A DNA stretch of 64,000 bases from assembly GCF_037126465.1 (NCBI RefSeq), contig NC_088202.1, positions 100,781,962 to 100,845,961 of the forward strand, written 5' to 3'. The position numbers and the translations under genes were made by a program. This DNA comes from Ornithodoros turicata (Eukaryota; Arthropoda; Arachnida; Ixodida; Argasidae). Positions 1 through 12,141 of the stretch are shown here, one piece after another (the first letter of the stretch is position 1; each line of letters opens with the position of its first letter). The notes below the pieces were generated by a model. That model made no database searches. It was not told where the DNA came from and saw only the letters and a program-made list of their open reading frames with translations.

Positions 1-128
1 CACTTTTTGCTCGGACCGAAACCCGAAAATAAATTCTTTCGGTTTACCTCCGGATCATAAAAAAATTTTAGGGTTTTCATTCCGTTCTCGGTTTTCGGTT
101 CCAGTTTTCGTTTTACTCCGGAACCCTG
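1..128. mobile_element. hAT-type transposon terminus (fragment)
   Basis: The window opens inside an element whose right end is CCGGAACCCTG at 118-128. Read in reverse it begins CAGGGTTCCGG, a hAT-style terminus. It resembles the termini of the complete 787-bp element at 44613-45399, including repeated CGGTTTTCGG-like subterminal sequence. The left end and any target duplication lie outside the window. Confidence 0.5.
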
Positions 129-249
129 CTCTCAACATCCGGCGTCTGCTCTTATCATGCATTCCATCGAATAACAGTCAAACTACGCCACCATTTCGCC
201 TGGGGTTTTCTATAACGTGGTCAGTCGTCCACGCGGAATAAATGGCATA

Positions 250-660
250 AATAAATGACACTATCTGTGTATTCACACGAGCGACATCCTTACGGAAGAT
301 CCTAGTGGAAGAAAAAGCGAGAACACTGCTCACAGAGATGAAGTTCCGTCCCGTGATATGTTGAGCATTCACTCGGTGCGGAATATCGGGAGTGGCGTAC
401 TGCACACTTAGCAGACGACACCGTCAGCGTCTTTCCTGTCGTCTGCCACGGAATATCTTGTGGCTGTGTCGTAGGATATTCTCCACGGTTAGCAGTGTAC
501 GTGAACGCTGGAAGTTGAGCGCTCGCGCTCAGAAAGCTATGACGATTTTCGCGTCTTCCGCTTCTGCGGGGAATGTTGCTCGTGTGAATACACGGTATAG
601 TGTCGAAATCGACTGGAACGGATGTGAGCGTCCCTTTAAAGGGCAAATAATTATGTGTCA
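250..660. mobile_element. Small foldback element, relative of the 19.3-21.2 kb foldback
   Basis: Arms at about 257-287 and 573-604 are inverted copies sharing GTGTATTCACACGAG and the neighbouring GACACTAT. Between them lies one unit containing AGCAGACGACA ... TGTCGTCTGCCACGGAATATC (about 411-460), the same hairpin-forming motif that is tandemly repeated at 20055-20580. The element has no coding capacity. The family is recognised only by comparison with the other copies in this window. Confidence 0.6.
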
Positions 661-3600
661 CGAAGGTGCGCGTTTGCACAACGCCCCAAATTAATGTAAA
701 ATGTTTGGCGCATTATAGCCTCCGTTGCTGCTGCGCCATTAAAATACTAATCATCATCATCATAATTTAAAATGTCCCATTTTGTATTATCTTGATAGTT
801 GGTTTGTGCGAAATGTTAATGAGAGAGCCCTCCGGGGGTATTGTGATCCGCTACAGGCACAAAGATTGTGCGAAATACCACGAAACAGAAACCGGAAAAG
901 AAGCGGGGGTGCTCTGCATGGCTTCGGCTCCACTTTCTTCAAGCAGTTGCGTGCCTGCATTCGTTCCTTCATCCATTTGTACGACAGAGAGGCAAAGCTA
1001 GTACTTTATAACTACACACGTGATGCAAATCACGTGAAACTATACTCGAGGATACGTGAAGGCACCTGGAAGGTGCAACTCCTTCAATAACTTGCGGCTT
1101 TCCGAGATCACATCAAGGAAGCGCACAAGGTTCTACATCTTTATTCTTGCTACTCCTGTGAGACACAAAATTTTCACAAGTACATACCCCCCCCCCCCTC
1201 CTTCCTGGAATTTCATAGCAGTAGCGTTGCTGATATCAATGAGAACCTTCATGATTGCTATTTGCATTATGGCAGCTCGGCCACCAAATAGATATAACCA
1301 TCATGAACCCCCCCCCCCCCCCCTCTGGAAGGTCGGCACCCCCCGCCCCACCATCCCTCGCCCAGAGGTCGCTTTCTGTGAGATCACCGCTTGCGTCGTG
1401 ATTCTAAGCTGCCGCAAGACGCAACAGTCAAACACGCGTATCAACTATCACTTCCTTCACGTCAGGATTAAACTGCCGACAGTGTGTCAACCTGACCAGA
1501 CTCCCGCGTACGTGAAAAAGCGTACGATACGGTGACGTAAAGTGACGCAAGCCATGACGTCCTTGCCGTGTTAAGTTACAATGCCGTTCCACTTTTATTC
1601 ATTTCACGCTTTTACAACGAAAAAATAGTAGTTTGAAAACTATCTTCTGAAATTAAATCACGAAATTCCCGCTCCAGAAATTTTGCGCGCCTTTTTCCAC
1701 ACGTCTTAACTTGAACCAGCTGATCGAGCGGTCGATACGTCTGCCGTCTGCTACCTTCTTGCTACGCCGCGATGCGAACGAAAAACATCGTCCAGTTAAC
1801 GTCACAGCACATGAAACTATGTAGCGGTCTGCGTGTTTGTAACGTTTATTTCCGAACATTTTTCGGCTGGGGGCGTACCCGTTATTTCATGCAATGAAAC
1901 ATCGGAAAACTGAACGTTTATTTTTAGACCCCGCAAGCTTGAGGTTGAGTTGTGCGTGATGCGTATCTCTACGCGGCGCGACAAGCAACGCAAGCGACTT
2001 ACTTCTGCCCGAACGAGCTTAACCATGTGTTTCTCTGCTCGCGAAAAGTTCGTAGTCAACTCAAGAAAGTCGTCGTTTGCATCTTACGTTCGTGCGAACA
2101 GCCTCCCGCCAATCGCAATGGCGGTAGGCCTAGTAATCTGCATCTGAATGCCAACCTTGGACACCTAGCGCCTCAGCGCGCAATTACGACGCTGCTTCTA
2201 AGATGTAGACACAACTTTAGACGACTCTCTCGTTTCATATTGTGAACCAGAGTCAAATGAAAGATACAGCTCACCTGTGGGTTGAGAAACGGACTCGTTT
2301 GCAGCGGGAACACAAAATTTCAAAGCGGAGTACAACCCCCGCGCGCCTCATACCACTGGCACAGTTCCCGGATGATAACGCACGCACAACCATTGAAAAA
2401 CGCACTCACAAACAGGCGGAGCGCGCATGCGCTGTAGGGGGCGGCATGAGGGTTTCGGTTTGGGATTTCCGCGGTCGATCCCTCCTTGAGCGAGGCTGGA
2501 TCAAAAACTGCCATGCTGGTTCTCTCGCCGCACAAGGTGGTGAGAGTACGGGGTACGGGGGCGTTGCGGCGGAACGGTATGCGTTGTCGAAGAAGTTCCG
2601 ATTGATTTTGTTTGCAGAATGGTTGAATTCTTGTTCGATCGGTTTTCCTTGCACCGTTTTGTGCCACAATTTTTCATTCAACAACGGTAAAGAGCGCTGA
2701 ATGATCAGTTGCGGGAAAAATTTTGTACTGTACATAGGTACACGATTATGCTGGTGTTACAATAAACTGCGGCATTAATTTATATCTAGTTTGTGGTGAA
2801 TTAGATAACCCATAAACAATGCAATGTTCCTTGGCTTTAGTTTATCTTTTTCTGGAGTTCACGCTTTCCATCATGAATTTGTGTTATCCGCTGCAAGCCG
2901 CCTGTCAGTCATACATACATTGTTTATTGAAGTCATGTTGACACAGTCACATGTATGCACGCATGCATGCATACATGCACATACAGAGAGACAAAAGGAC
3001 CGTGATCCTGAATGAATCCTTTTCTTGGTTAGCTTACATGATGTGCATCATTGATAACTTCATACGCATTTGAGTTGAAAATGTAGCCAGCCAAGTCAGG
3101 TAGTTAAAATCATGCATCTTCTTTATTGATTGTTTCTTCCATTTCTGCGACATCTTTTCATAAACCTGAATGCATGCGTGCACTACATGTACTCTCACGA
3201 GCAGCCCAGTTAGTTCCCTCGATCTACACATCATATCACTCCCCATTAGCACTAAAGTCGATTATGTCGTTGTTTAGGCGTATACGCGGAATCTACAATT
3301 TGCGTAGACAGATACGTTGATATATGACATAGGTATAGGTATCGTATAGCTACGTTGCGCACATGCCCGATGGTTGCCTCTCCTGTTTGCTTTCGGCAAT
3401 TCGCATGTACCGCGTTGTGACGTATCGCTAATTTTGCTCAACCCCAACGTGACCCTCCCTCTCCGGCTCATGTTTCAATCCCTGCAAGCTTGATGCTAAC
3501 GGTCCGTACACGCAGTGAAAGCCAATAATGCACATGCGCCGCCCGTGGATTCCAAGAACCTCGGAGATAAGCCGCATTGACGACATTTCACGTCGACCCG

Positions 3601-4589
3601 GAAAATCACCGTTGTGGTGCCAGATTTGTACCTAAGATAGCTACTCTGCAAATTTGGTCAGTAAACTACGCCATTATAACGACGTTATTGTGCATAAGGA
3701 TTCCGAGTATTTATTACCAACAACAGCGCCAGGCATCAGCGGCGGCCACGAAAGAAACTGTTCACGAGTCGCTACACTGGAGCGCTCTAGGGAATTGCGA
3801 ACGCACCTAGGGACCTAGGCAGTATTATTGTAGGGAATTCGCAAAAGAGCATGGGGAATTTTGTGCTGCTAGCAGCGCCTCGGCGGAATATTTGCCGCAT
3901 TCTTGTGTAGCGCGTGTCTTTGGTACTGGCTCAAAGAGTGCAGCACATGTCGCAGCACTGTGCATGGTTTTGAATTCGTGGTCTGCGCTTCGAGAGTTTG
4001 GAAAGGGAAATATTTTGCTTTCCTCTTTCAGAGCCAAGGTTGTATGCATTAGGACGTTCACGGAAGCGGCAATGGAAGCAATTCAGTGCGTATCGCGCAT
4101 TGGCGTTTCCACTTGACAACGTGTGTTTGTGATGTGAAGCTTTATTTTTGTTCCGTCCTCACTTCTCTGAAATGTGTCATTTATATGAAAAACAATCGAA
4201 TAATATGTACGGATGAGCATCATTCCTGCGCTAAAATACGTGGGTTTCATAAATGAGCTCATGGCATTGCAAACAGAACAGATATGCCGCAGAGGGTGTT
4301 AAAGCAGTGCCTTTGTAGCATTTATAGCATTGCAGACGCCGGGCATTAACGTGAATTTCCCCCCACTTGCGCATCTGTTTATGTAGGGTACTCCAGATCG
4401 TTTCCCTGGGGGTATATTGCAAGGTCGCATTCGCACAAGGAAAATCATGGGTTCGTATATCGTCTTACGGATACAGCCACTTTCCTTTCCTTGAAATACA
4501 CGTGGTCGGACACTTACAGACACTCGTTTTCGTTGTGAGGCCGACATTCACTGTCTCCTCAGTCGTAATAATAAGCATGCTAGTCATTC
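661..4589. other. Intergenic stretch without recognisable genes
   Basis: I see no open frame here that resembles a protein family. Pure C runs occur at 1187-1198 and 1308-1323. A short run of ATGCATGC-like repeats lies at 2950-2985. The many short open frames have no domain signature and overlap on both strands, as expected of non-coding DNA. Confidence 0.5.
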
Positions 4590-6840
4590 TTTTTTTTAAA
4601 TAGGAATTTATTTAACGTTATTTCACATAAGATACACAGAGGTTTGCCTAAGGCTCAAGGGCTTGTGGGCAGAACCCGGCAGATAAGTGACAGGCACAGT
4701 AAGTTCAGTATAACCAAACTTATTCCTAGATTAGTATTATACAATTCAAATATTACATATTCCATGCAGTTCAAAACTATAGAAAATTAAACAAGCGAAG
4801 GTTTCTCTATTGACAGAGAAGTGAATCAAGAGCACTTTTAACGGAACAAATGGACATTAAATTCAAAGCATCTGACGGCAATAAATTAAATATAGTGGGA
4901 ACATAATAGGATCGTAATCCCTTGCCATAATTTGTAAAAATTCTTGGAATTATATAAGTTTCAGGACGTCGAGAAGCATAATACATTGTCCGACAAACCC
5001 TAAACATATCTATCCAATAACATTTTTAAGATCACAGTGCGGACAAATAAGTTATGAAAAGTTGGCATATGATGAAGTTGAAATAGATTTACAGACTCCA
5101 GACTATCTCCAGATAACACACCATATGACAACTCTTCAAAGCTGATCGCAAGATACGGTCTATTCTGTTCTTCCAATCCAAGGAACAATTAGAAAAAAAG
5201 TGTGATTCCATATCGTAAATGAGAGTATCCAAGTGAGTATAAAATTAATTTTTTTGCATAGTAAGGAATGTAAGACTTGATATGATATAATAGGCAGGCC
5301 ACACTACGTAATTTTTTTACAACGAAAGATAAATGGGTGTGCCACTTCATATTGGAGTCGAAGTGTATGCCCAAGTGCTTCATAGAGGACACGTACTCTA
5401 AAGGATCACAACTACAGTTGCTGCAGTCGGATGTATGGAGATAGATTGGGAGGTCACAAGGCACTATTTTTACAGGGTTATGGAAGCAGATCAGTTTTGA
5501 TTTTAATGGATTTACAAATATAGCGTTTTTGCGAAACCAGTCCATTGCGCGACAGGCATTGAACTGTAGAGATTGTATAGCATGTGGGTAGGAAGCACGA
5601 GAAGTTAGTAATAAAGTATCGTCCGCATACTGAAAAACATGTACGTCCTGTATGGTGTCCAAAGATCATTGACATAAATATTAAATAAAATTGGCGCAAG
5701 GCACGAACCCTGTGGTATTCCGGCTAGAATGGGACTAAGTTTACTCAAAGTCCCCTTTATTGCAACCCTTTGCGTTCTGTTTTCTAAGTAGGAACAAAAC
5801 CACTTGTGAAACGGACCTCTAAACCCAATAGCCTCAATCTTTTTAAATAGATTATGATGACTTATTACATCAAAAGCTTTAGACAAATCAAGAGCTAGGG
5901 CAGTTGTTACAAGATTATTGTCTAACGCCTCGTAAATCTTATCTGACATGTGCTCTAGTAGCGTTATCGTACCTTTACCCTTTACAAAACCGTATTGAGT
6001 TTTAGACAACAAGTTCAATTTATCCAAAAACGAGTTGACCAATTTACAAACATGCTTTTCCATTATTAGAGATATAGTGGGCAATATCGAGATTGGACGA
6101 TAGTTCTGTAACAAGTCACGCTTCGGACGGACAATTGACATTTTCAATGCGGAAGGAATTGACCCCGAATGAAAGGTACCATTAATTATGAAAGGAGCAC
6201 TTCCTTCAGAATATTGAAGTTCTGCCTTAGATCGCAAACCCTAATGCCATCTGCTCCAGCTGACTTACTAGTTCGAAAACCACAAATAATTGACCACAAG
6301 TCCGCCTCTGTCATGTCATAAAGAAACGCTGATGCTAATGAAGAGGACGCTATAGAGTAATCACAACCGCGGCTACGTGTACCTGACGTGCTACCAAAAT
6401 GAACATTAAAGTTCATCTGCCAGCTTTTTGGACAGGAACCAAAATTTCTAACCTAGAGCATCATCATTATTACCCGATGGGTCGGAACCACGCAACTCAT
6501 TAATGAATCTCCAAGTATCCTTGGGATTTCCATAACTCTTGGCAAACGACTGTAAATAGTATGGCCTCTTCGCAGATTTAAGCAGACCGTTAACTTTATT
6601 TCTTTGAGCTCTATATTGCAATCTTATCTCATCATCACTTGGTTTTTCACGCACTCTTTTCCAGAGGGCGTTTTTTCCCGCGATTTCATGCAACTTCTTC
6701 TTGCATGCAACCTGCTTGCTTTTGTTCTTGATGCAACTTACTGCGGAGCGCACACATGGAGAGAGAGAGAGCATGCTCGGGAGGGAGGGATCAAGATAAT
6801 ACGAGGAAACAAATGTTCCTGTGTGTGGCTGTATCATTAT
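4590..6840 (-). mobile_element. 5'-truncated non-LTR retrotransposon (LINE, CR1/Jockey-like group)
   Basis: The element is read on the minus strand. Its 3' end is an A-rich tail at about 4590-4598 preceded by an AATAAA signal near 4607. The body encodes a broken reverse transcriptase and, towards 6837, the linker before it. The 5' end, including the endonuclease, is missing or lies where similarity fades near 6730-6840. The clade was judged from the carboxy-terminal segment after the reverse transcriptase (KHLGIHFDSNMKW and following) and from the lack of RNase H. No target duplication was confirmed. Confidence 0.8.
4807..6837 (-). pseudogene. LINE reverse transcriptase, frameshifted
   Basis: Minus-strand segments in different frames align end to end as one reverse transcriptase. 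A pre-RT linker lies at 6837-6448 (RLQYRAQRNKVNGLLKSAKR). Then come SKSAGADGIRVCDLR at 6416-6186 and NYRPISILP, LALDLSKAFD and GIPQGSCLAPILFNIYVNDL at about 6130-5660. The YADD catalytic box lies near 5629-5618 and the carboxy-terminal domain at 5540-4807. Frame changes fall near 6430, 6210, 5640 and 5010, and an in-frame stop lies at 5189-5191, so no active protein can be made. Both catalytic aspartates of YADD and the first one in DLSKAFD are still readable, which suggests moderate rather than ancient age. Confidence 0.85.
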
Positions 6841-6902
6841 AATAAGAATGAATAACTAAGAAAACGACCTGGTGACTGCGGAGCTGGGTCTGTGTTTCAG
6901 AT

Positions 6903-7072
6903 TTATTCAAGCTGTAGTGGAATGTTGAACTGAAAGCCCGCAGAAGCCCCTAGAAAGGTCTGGAGCCACAAATACCGGCAAAAGGCTGCCGGTATCACCT
7001 TCCTACCGGCAACCGGCAGAGCGCCCAAATAACCGGCCGTGCCGGTATAATACCGGCCTGGTGGCAACCCTA
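6903..7072. mobile_element. hAT-type terminus (solo end)
   Basis: The sequence ends GGTGGCAACCCTA at 7060-7072. In reverse this is TAGGGTTGCCACC, a typical hAT terminus. Several short CCGGTA/TACCGG subterminal palindromes sit just inside it. The partner end was not found, so this is either a truncated element or one whose other end has diverged. Confidence 0.4.
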
Positions 7073-9657
7073 CGTTCAACTGAAGAGCGGCACCTCGAGT
7101 GCTCAAGGAGAACTTTATAATATATTTTTATTCTATTGAACTATAAAAATAAGCTTTGTCAAGCGTAAGCATGTGTACCCGATGAAATCATATACTGTAT
7201 GCAACTTTCAAAGGCGCCTGCAGTGCCGTTCTTCCCGTACTAACGACACTATAAACCATACGCTGAATGCAAGCATGCAACGCACAGAGCAGAATAGAGC
7301 CTTCCCAAAAGATACTTTCTCTGTCAGCTCGTGTCGACATTTGTCATGCGTAATATATTTCCGATTTCGGTATTTGGTGGAGAGGTAGCGAACGTTATCC
7401 CCTGCAGGAATAACAGCGGATACCGTTTCGCAAAGTCAATTGTGATAATAATCCCGCTGTGAAATTATCGTCCCTTTACTGATGGATTTCTTCGTTGCCG
7501 GCGTACCGCGATTGTGTGTAGCCCCACCTACGCCTTCTGCTGCGCAGTCTTCTGAATTCCAACAACGACCACATATGGATGGTCCTCAATCGCAACTTCG
7601 CAAGTAAAACGCCAGAAACAGAGCCTTCAATGTCCAGTGTTGCCGTTTGTGGAATCTCTTCGTTCGATTTGTAGCATGACTGTGGCACATTCCTACCGGC
7701 CTTCCAAGGCAACGCGGAAAAAGCACTCGCCGTCCGTAGTAGCTGCTCAATTTTTCAATCAAAGCATTGCTCATAATTTTCTTTCTCTCTTTCCAACCTG
7801 CAGAAGGTGCACAGATATTATAATCGGCCAGGGGACAAAAACGGTCTTCGTGTGGCAACGATATAATGCGGCCTCTCGATTCTGAGGAATATCTCAGGTG
7901 TGTCCTCGTAAGGGATGCACGTGTCCCTGCAGCGATACACATCCACGACCTTGGACGGCGTTGTGACAGGCTTGTTCGCTACACGCACGAACGCGCAGGC
8001 TCTTTTTACGGCGGACCGTTTCGGGTTACACTGTCAACTGTCAAAACCTGTATAGGGATAAAAACAAAGCAGAAACCGTGTGATAAACGCTCATTAGCAA
8101 ACTGATCGTGCACACCGCGCTTCATAGATAAGGACAGCGGCAAAAATATTTTCATAATCACAGCAGCGCCTCAAAAAAAAGTGTTCCTCTTATAATAAGC
8201 CAGTCACCCGCTATTGGCTTTGGCAAAAATAGGTAATAACAAAAGCTGCGAAATGTCCTGTCGGTCTCTGACTGGATGAAAATGACCTGGACAAGAAAAA
8301 CAAAAATCACTGGACCGTCTACTAACTCAGTAGGTTGTACCTCCTTCAAACTGCATGCTTCTGATGTGAAAAAAAAAAAAGCTATTCTTCGCAGGAAAAC
8401 GTCACAACGTGTTGCGTCCAAGTCAGGGATGCTTTTCCGAACAAGTTCTGCTACTCATGCATCGTTTACTCACTAAGACAATTTGTTTCACAAAACCCCT
8501 GATAGAGATGTGAACCGAAGATGATATTGATGTTGGCGAAAAAACGTTATAGGGAGAAACAGGGAGAATAGAAGACATCCTTTTGTTTCCCATTTCTTTC
8601 TCTACATTTTATAATGGGGTAATGAAAAAAAAAAGTGCGTCCAGCCAATCAATAACAAATATTAAACGATGAAAAGTGAATGTTTTTGAATATTTAGGCC
8701 CTTGAGGACACTTGACCCGCATGGAACGGTATCTGCACACGCTGAAGCGGTTTAAGGGCTTGCTGCCAGCACATGCCAGTCTTATCTGGTTCTAGCATTT
8801 ATTATGCCCGTCACAAAACAACCGCACACTATAGTACTGTGGCTAACGCACAATATAGGGCATTTAGTTCAAGACTGAAGGTTCTAGTGGATGGCGGAAG
8901 TAGAGTCACTAAACAGTGACTCAGGCGGAAGGTGCGAGAGATTCAGTGGTGGTGTTTCGTGGCTCAGCGCTCGTGGGATCGCTGTGTTACGTGATGGACA
9001 GTAAACAGAGCCAGACAAGAAGGAGCTTCTGTCGTCCCTTCTTCTCTGTCTCCGTTTAATTCGCTCCAATGTTATTACCTTGCAGTAAACAGTATATGCG
9101 CCGTGTCCTTGAAGCCGTCATGTGAAAGTGCACCCCTGCAATGCTGGTAGCATGGTCTCTCACGTGGCAGAGCGACATGGACGCGAATAACGGTGTCTGA
9201 CCTTGTTGAACGCGTTTGAGCAATGGAGGGCGAAAGAGCTTGAAGAAACAAAGGCACGTGCAAACACTTTTTGACATGCTTATCATCGTAAAACAAAGTC
9301 GTCAAGAATCACTTCGAAGAAAGAAATAACTTCAGTCGCTACCCTTCGTTTTTTTAAAACCAAGGCATTAACTTGCCCGTTAAAATGCACAATGCGGAGT
9401 GATTCATTCGATAGATACATAAATATCGCAGAATTCGATTTTAAAAATCGCAACCGTGCGCAGTGGTGGAAATGCCCGCAACTCTCCGTCCGGGTCGCTT
9501 TGACGTCATTACGGTATGGCCCGCTGATTGGTTTACAGAGACGTCGTCTTCTACACAGGGAGAACTTGGAGAGAAACGAATATTTAAAAAAAGAAAAAAC
9601 GGAAAGCGCCGGCCCCGATTGGGCGCGGTCACTTTTGTGACCATAAAGACATCACCA
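7073..9657. other. Intergenic stretch without recognisable genes
   Basis: No open frame with domain signatures was seen and no clear element ends were identified. The sequence is A/T-rich with short A runs (8360-8371, 8625-8633). Nothing here is assigned. Confidence 0.4.
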
Positions 9658-9850
9658 GTGCCGGCTGTGCTGTCTGAGGTGTTTCCTGGGTTTTCCTTAG
9701 ACGCTGGGTTTTCCTTAGACGCTTTCAAACATATGCCGGCACAGTCCCCTTAGAAGTCGGCCCAGGACGCGCATTCATCTGGGCGTCAGTCGTGACGTTG
9801 CCCACATCTATGAGGCCGACAACGGCGAGCCCTTTCACAATCACCACCCA
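9658..9850 (+). mobile_element. tRNA-derived tick SINE (Ruka type), 5'-truncated
   Basis: It matches the body of the complete SINE at 11295-11547 from GTGCCGGCTGTGCTGTCTG onward, including CATATG(T/C)CGGCACAG, AGAAGTCGGCCCAGGACG and GTGAGGCCGACAAC-like segments. The tRNA head with the promoter boxes is missing. An internal duplication repeats GGGTTTTCCTTAGACGC twice (about 9688-9722). A 16-base G run follows at 9876-9891. Confidence 0.75.
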
Positions 9851-9898
9851 GGAGCGTCGAAAGTCACTCACGGCAGGGGGGGGGGGGGGGGCAGCCCT

Positions 9899-9930
9899 AT
9901 CCTAACCCAACCTAGCCTAACCTAACCTAG
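9899..9930 (-). repeat. Short degenerate telomere-like (TTAGG)n tract
   Basis: About six to seven consecutive 5-bp units of the form CCTAA, with variants CCCAA and CCTAG, follow the G run behind the truncated SINE. TTAGG is the arthropod telomere repeat. The tract is too short to be a chromosome end and is probably a SINE tail or an interstitial scrap. Confidence 0.4.
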
Positions 9931-10493
9931 AGGAGCCATTGATGTGCTTACTCGAAACGACTCGTCCGGTGCCATCTGATGACTGTGAAGGGCGCAACGC
10001 ATGGGAAGGCCACCTCGCGTTCTTGATTACCTTGAGGCGAAAGGGAATTGGCGTTTGAGCAGCACAAACTGAAATATTGGTTGATTGTTTCATTAAGTGC
10101 GGTAACAAATAGAAGTAAGCGAGCGGTGGCGTGTTACCTTTTTATTTTTGTTCTCGTCAAAAGCGCAATGGTGTCGTCTGCAAAGGCTGTCATTATTGTT
10201 GCACTAAAAAGACTCTGCCGAGAGTTCTGGCCATGGCTCATGCACAGACAGCCTATATGCTACACGTCTCATCAAGCACACCATCGAACTGCTTAAAGGC
10301 TCCTCGCAGCATGATAAGGGTTTCCCTTCCCAGCCTCCAATATTTCCCAGCGTTGATCAAAAACAAGTCGACGTCCATTGCTGGAGCGAAATCTGCGTTT
10401 TTCTGTGTCGTCTAAGCAAGGCTACGGGTGGCGTGTCGCTACTCTTTGCGCTGTAGGTCCGCACATACAGTATCACATAGCGCAATCGGCTGG

Positions 10494-10694
10494 ATTTTCA
10501 GCAGGGGAACGCGAGGCACAGTGAGGCATGGGGCGGATTGTTACATTGCCGATATCTGCCTCATTCGGGAACCTTGGAAAAGCGAAACTGTAACTGTGTC
10601 CGTCCGTCAAACAGTGTGACATCGTCATCAGTTCACGCAAGTCGGAAATCGGAAATCGGTAGGCAAATCGTATTGGCAGACGTATTTCGACGGG
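10494..10694 (+). repeat. Left member of a 200-bp inverted repeat pair
   Basis: The stretch starts TTTTCAGCAGGGGAACG and ends near GCAGACGTATTTCGACG. It is repeated in reverse orientation at 15491-15687 with about 90 percent identity by eye. The pair lies 4.8 kb apart and may be the long terminal repeats of one transposon, or two separate insertions of the same short element. Confidence 0.65.
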
Positions 10695-11294
10695 GAAAGT
10701 ACTCCAGTGGATAGTAAAAAGTCCAGTGGATAGTACTCTGCCATGTAGGGTAAGGTAGGGCAAAATGAGACACAAATTTGCTTGTATGTGTACTTCTATC
10801 TCGGAAAGAAAAAATCATGTGAGCGTCCTTAGGGGATTCGAGCTTCCGACCTGTAAATACGAAAGCAGTAGAGTAAGTCTGACACGACAATACACTGTGA
10901 AGTTCAAAGGTTGCGATCATCTCACTTTAGCCCGACCGATGGGGTAAAATGAGACAACCTAGCAAAATGAACCGTACCAATTAATTCCTGCAATGAAAGT
11001 GCTCAAAGCGAAACGTCATGATCCTCAATGCAACCTCGATGTGCTCATACTCCGCATGCGCTGCACTGGCAAATAAGGCACTGCCACAGGCCTATTGTGG
11101 TACGTACGTCCTGTTTGCCCTGCGTCCCAGTTTGCCTCACCTAACCCTAGTACAATGCGTGCATGCTGTAATCAAAGTGCGACAACAAAGTCACAATCCG
11201 CAAAGTACCTTCCGCCTCTTGGTTCTGATGACGGCTGTGCCGTCACAACGTTGATATCTGTGTGGTCGCTTTTTAAACTAACTTCTCCTGCTTG

Positions 11295-11547
11295 GTGGTG
11301 GTGATGATGGTGAAAGGGCTCGCGGTTGTCGGCCTCACAGATGTGGGCAACGTCACGACTGACGCCTGGGGGAATGTGCGTCCTGGGCCGACTTCTAAGG
11401 GAACTGTGCCGACATATGTCTGAAAGCGTCTGAGGAAAACCCAGGAAAAACCCCAGACAGCACAGCCGGCACCGGGATTCGAACCCGAGTACCTCCCATG
11501 ACCTCCTGACATGGCCAGCACGCTAACCACTGAGCCACGGGAGCTGG
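11295..11547 (-). mobile_element. Full-length tRNA-derived SINE (Ruka type) with 16-bp target duplication
   Basis: On the minus strand the element starts with a tRNA-like head. The A box lies in GGCTCAGTGGTTAGCG and the B box in GGTTCGAATCCCGG. The shared body follows and ends in a GGTGATGATGG-type simple tail. Perfect direct repeats TAACTTCTCCTGCTTG at 11279-11294 and 11548-11563 flank it and fix its borders. It belongs to a class transcribed by RNA polymerase III and moved by a LINE in trans. Both promoter boxes look intact. Confidence 0.92.
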
Positions 11548-12141
11548 TAACTTCTCCTGCTTGTTATGCATTTTGCCGCTTAGTAAACAAATGGCGAATT
11601 CGGGTGCCTATTTCGTGGCAACGCGAAAATTGCTAGGTCGGCGCCCGCGCTGGATCACGTGACCGTTGCCACCCGAACATGGGTGCCAGGAATCTAGCGG
11701 TTTTAACCGTTTGGATCACGCCGGGGCATCGTGGTCGCTCGTCGTCGGGTTCCGTCGTCTGCTAACCCACGTGAACCTCGACGTGGTGGTCAATGACGGT
11801 CCTCGCCAACCTCGCGGTGCGGATTTTTACGACACAGGATATACTTATAGTTGGGCAATCCGCTGCCCGGTCGCTTCCAGGCCGGGCGGAAAATGTGCTA
11901 GCTGGCAAATTCCTTGCGCTCGGGAAGCGCCACGAGAACACACGATATTGCTACGTTTTGACCACGACCTACTGTATACCGACACGACCATAACACTCGC
12001 CGATTTCCCTATGGAACTTCCGTCCGCGGCTCAACGAGCGGAAGTGATGTATTCCGCGCAGTGCGCCCGTACGGCGGCGCTTTGTACGGGCCCCCATCGC
12101 CTCGGCTCAGTAATGTACGTGTATGAGGGTTCGTGTCGCTG

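Noticed and set aside
2242..2700. 152-codon plus-strand open frame
   Set aside because: Overlapping open frames of similar length occur on the opposite strand, and no family motif is visible in either.
11470..11540. tRNA gene
   Set aside because: The A and B boxes and the GTTCGAATCCC segment are real, but the sequence continues into a conserved SINE body and is flanked by a 16-bp duplication, so it is a SINE head.
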